In this document: one piece after another, positions 62,680 to 64,000 of the stretch
How the letters are laid out: the number at the start of each line of letters is the position of its first letter
Numbering within the stretch: position 1 is the stretch's first letter
NCBI RefSeq assembly: GCF_007050985.1
Contig: NZ_VHSF01000001.1
Span: 310,001 to 374,000, forward strand
DNA: 64,000 nt
Direction of reading: 5' to 3'
Origin: Christiangramia sabulilitoris
GTDB taxonomy: Bacteria > Bacteroidota > Bacteroidia > Flavobacteriales > Flavobacteriaceae
The notes under the pieces: generated by a model
The model's database searches: none
What the model saw: the letters and a program-made list of their open reading frames with translations, nothing else
Told to the model about the DNA's origin: nothing
Made by a program: the position numbers and the translations under genes

Positions 62680-63993
62680 TTAGTCCAGCCTGGTGATCTT
62701 AGCCCCTATCCCCTGTAATCTTTCCACAATATGTTCGTAACCCCGATCTATCTGTTCTATATTATGGATCGTAGAAGTTCCTTTGGCAGATAGTGCGGCG
62801 ATCAATAGAGAAATACCAGCCCTGATATCTGGAGAAGTCATGGTAGTAGCTTTTAACTGAGATTTAAAGTCATGGCCTATAACTGTAGCCCTGTGCGGAT
62901 CACAAAGAATAATCTTTGCTCCCATATCTATTAACTTATCCACAAAGAATAACCTACTCTCAAACATCTTTTGATGTATAAGCACACTTCCTCTTGCCTG
63001 TGTTGCTGTAACCAGCATGATACTTAAAAGGTCTGGAGTAAACCCGGGCCATGGCGCATCACTTATATTCATGATAGATCCATCGATAAAACTCTGCACC
63101 TCGTAACCTTCTGTATGCGCAGGTATATGTATATCATCTCCCTTCTTCTCTACCGTAATTCCAAGTTTTCTGAAAGTTGTAGGGATAATCCCCAACATCT
63201 CCCAGTTTACATTCTTTATTGTTATTTCACTTTTGGTCATTGCAGCGAGACCTATCCATGAACCAATTTCTATCATGTCTGGCAAAACACGATGTTCGCA
63301 ACCTCCCAGTTTTTCAACACCTTCTATGGTAAGTAAATTAGAACCTACACCCTTAATGTTAGCTCCCATAGAATTCAACATTTTGCAAAGCTGCTGAAGA
63401 TATGGCTCGCAAGCGGCGTTATAAATAGTGGTGGTTCCTTTAGCAAGAACTGCCGCCATGACAATATTCGCCGTACCGGTAACCGAAGCTTCTTCCAGAA
63501 GCATATAATCACCCTTAAGACCGTTTGGAGCTTCTACCCCGTAAAATCTTTCTTCCTTATTATATCTGAAATCTGCGCCGAGCTTCATGAAACCTTCGAA
63601 GTGGGTATCCAGTCTTCTGCGGCCTATCTTATCACCTCCCGGCTTGGGAATATATCCCTTACCAAACCGGCCCAACATTGGTCCTACGATCATGATAGAC
63701 CCGCGAAGTCCACCACCATCGATCTTAAATTGTTCGCTATCGAGATATTCCATATCCAGATCATCGCTCTGAAAAGAATAACTACCCTTTCCGGTATTTT
63801 CAACCTTCACCCCAAGATTTCGAAGCAGAGTGATAAGTTTATTTACGTCTAAAATATCCGGAATATTGTGAATTGTTACTTTTTCATCAGTTAACAATAC
63901 AGCGCAAAGTATTTGTAGTGCCTCGTTCTTTGCTCCCTGGGGTTGTATATCCCCGCTTAAACGATGACCACCTTCAATTTGAAAAGTTCCCAT
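62680..63993 (-). CDS. murA: UDP-N-acetylglucosamine 1-carboxyvinyltransferase, Asp-type active site
   Basis: This is the first committed step of peptidoglycan synthesis, transferring enolpyruvate from PEP to UDP-GlcNAc. The 437-residue protein has GAKNEALQ (Lys22, Asn23) and the catalytic loop KPGGDKIGRRRLDTHF, where residue 121 is Asp in place of the Cys115 of E. coli MurA (GGCxIG). The catalytic Asp of PGFTPDLLS is also present. Asp at this position is known to keep activity and to confer insensitivity to fosfomycin. The ATG lies 7 bases from the window end, so any upstream context is not visible. Confidence 0.95.
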   Translation of the reverse strand: MGTFQIEGGHRLSGDIQPQGAKNEALQILCAVLLTDEKVTIHNIPDILDVNKLITLLRNLGVKVENTGKGSYSFQSDDLDMEYLDSEQFKIDGGGLRGSIMIVGPMLGRFGKGYIPKPGGDKIGRRRLDTHFEGFMKLGADFRYNKEERFYGVEAPNGLKGDYMLLEEASVTGTANIVMAAVLAKGTTTIYNAACEPYLQQLCKMLNSMGANIKGVGSNLLTIEGVEKLGGCEHRVLPDMIEIGSWIGLAAMTKSEITIKNVNWEMLGIIPTTFRKLGITVEKKGDDIHIPAHTEGYEVQSFIDGSIMNISDAPWPGFTPDLLSIMLVTATQARGSVLIHQKMFESRLFFVDKLIDMGAKIILCDPHRATVIGHDFKSQLKATTMTSPDIRAGISLLIAALSAKGTSTIHNIEQIDRGYEHIVERLQGIGAKITRLD

Positions 63994-64000
63994 TAAAAGA

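Overview
This window reads as chromosomal core sequence from a marine-type Flavobacteriaceae. The gene content resembles Gramella/Christiangramia, which is inference because no database search was possible. Supporting signs are the low GC content, Bacteroidetes promoters (TTG about 18-21 bases before TAnnTTTG), TonB-dependent receptors with N-terminal CarboxypepD_reg domains, a secreted M4 protease with a C-terminal type IX secretion sorting domain, a DUF5916 protein, a BatA-type protein, and the Bacteroidetes forms of YebC, PPC and MurA. Almost all of the window is coding. I saw no tRNA or rRNA, CRISPR array, insertion sequence, phage gene or recognisable defence system.

Layout. 1-3.8 kb: 3' end of clpC, hutH, nnr. 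3.9-10.3 kb: gcvT with an SDR gene, a pterin dehydratase, yebC, an acyltransferase, proline dehydrogenase, aroB and an acidic small protein. 10.4-15.7 kb (minus strand): DJ-1/PfpI protein, the ppc-DinB-YihY operon and an Lrp-type regulator. 15.8-18 kb: an M14 carboxypeptidase and an XRE regulator, divergent across an intergenic region packed with TTTACA/TGTAAA operator-like half-sites. 18-23.5 kb: an overlapping parE-membrane protein-parC-mscL operon. 23.7-32.2 kb: ychF, a large TonB-dependent receptor and a 1420-residue M4 metalloprotease. 32.4-39.2 kb: a trehalose synthase/maltokinase fusion with an altered kinase active site, a coiled-coil exported protein, a methyltransferase and an exported CarboxypepD_reg protein.

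39.5-43.2 kb: a ferredoxin divergent from a LuxC-like acyl-CoA reductase followed by serC and serA. 43.3-47.3 kb: a DUF937-like protein, a lipoprotein, then an operon of a small membrane protein, a His-rich small protein and a TonB receptor with a Glu/His-rich loop, probably for metal uptake. 47.3-52.2 kb: msrA-folE-membrane protein, a DUF5916 protein and a LolD-like ATPase. 52.3-55.6 kb: a TIGR02757 protein and two tandem GAF-histidine kinases with no response regulator. 55.6-64 kb: a BatA-type protein coupled to a dihydroorotase-like protein that lacks its metal ligands, a DUF4870-like protein, an esterase, a PhnP-like MBL hydrolase, a conserved 486-residue protein of unknown function, and murA with Asp in place of the fosfomycin-target Cys.

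Several open frames begin at TTG triplets that are really the -33 box (or the end of the -7 box) of a promoter. Their starts are moved to the downstream ATG (gcvT, the gene at 44371, msrA, the DUF5916 gene, the TIGR02757 gene). Elsewhere TTG does appear to be the real start (SDR, methyltransferase, MBL hydrolase). I did not find an obvious new multi-gene system. The best leads are the XRE operator array, the His-rich metal-uptake operon, the 486-residue conserved protein, and three enzymes whose active sites have changed.
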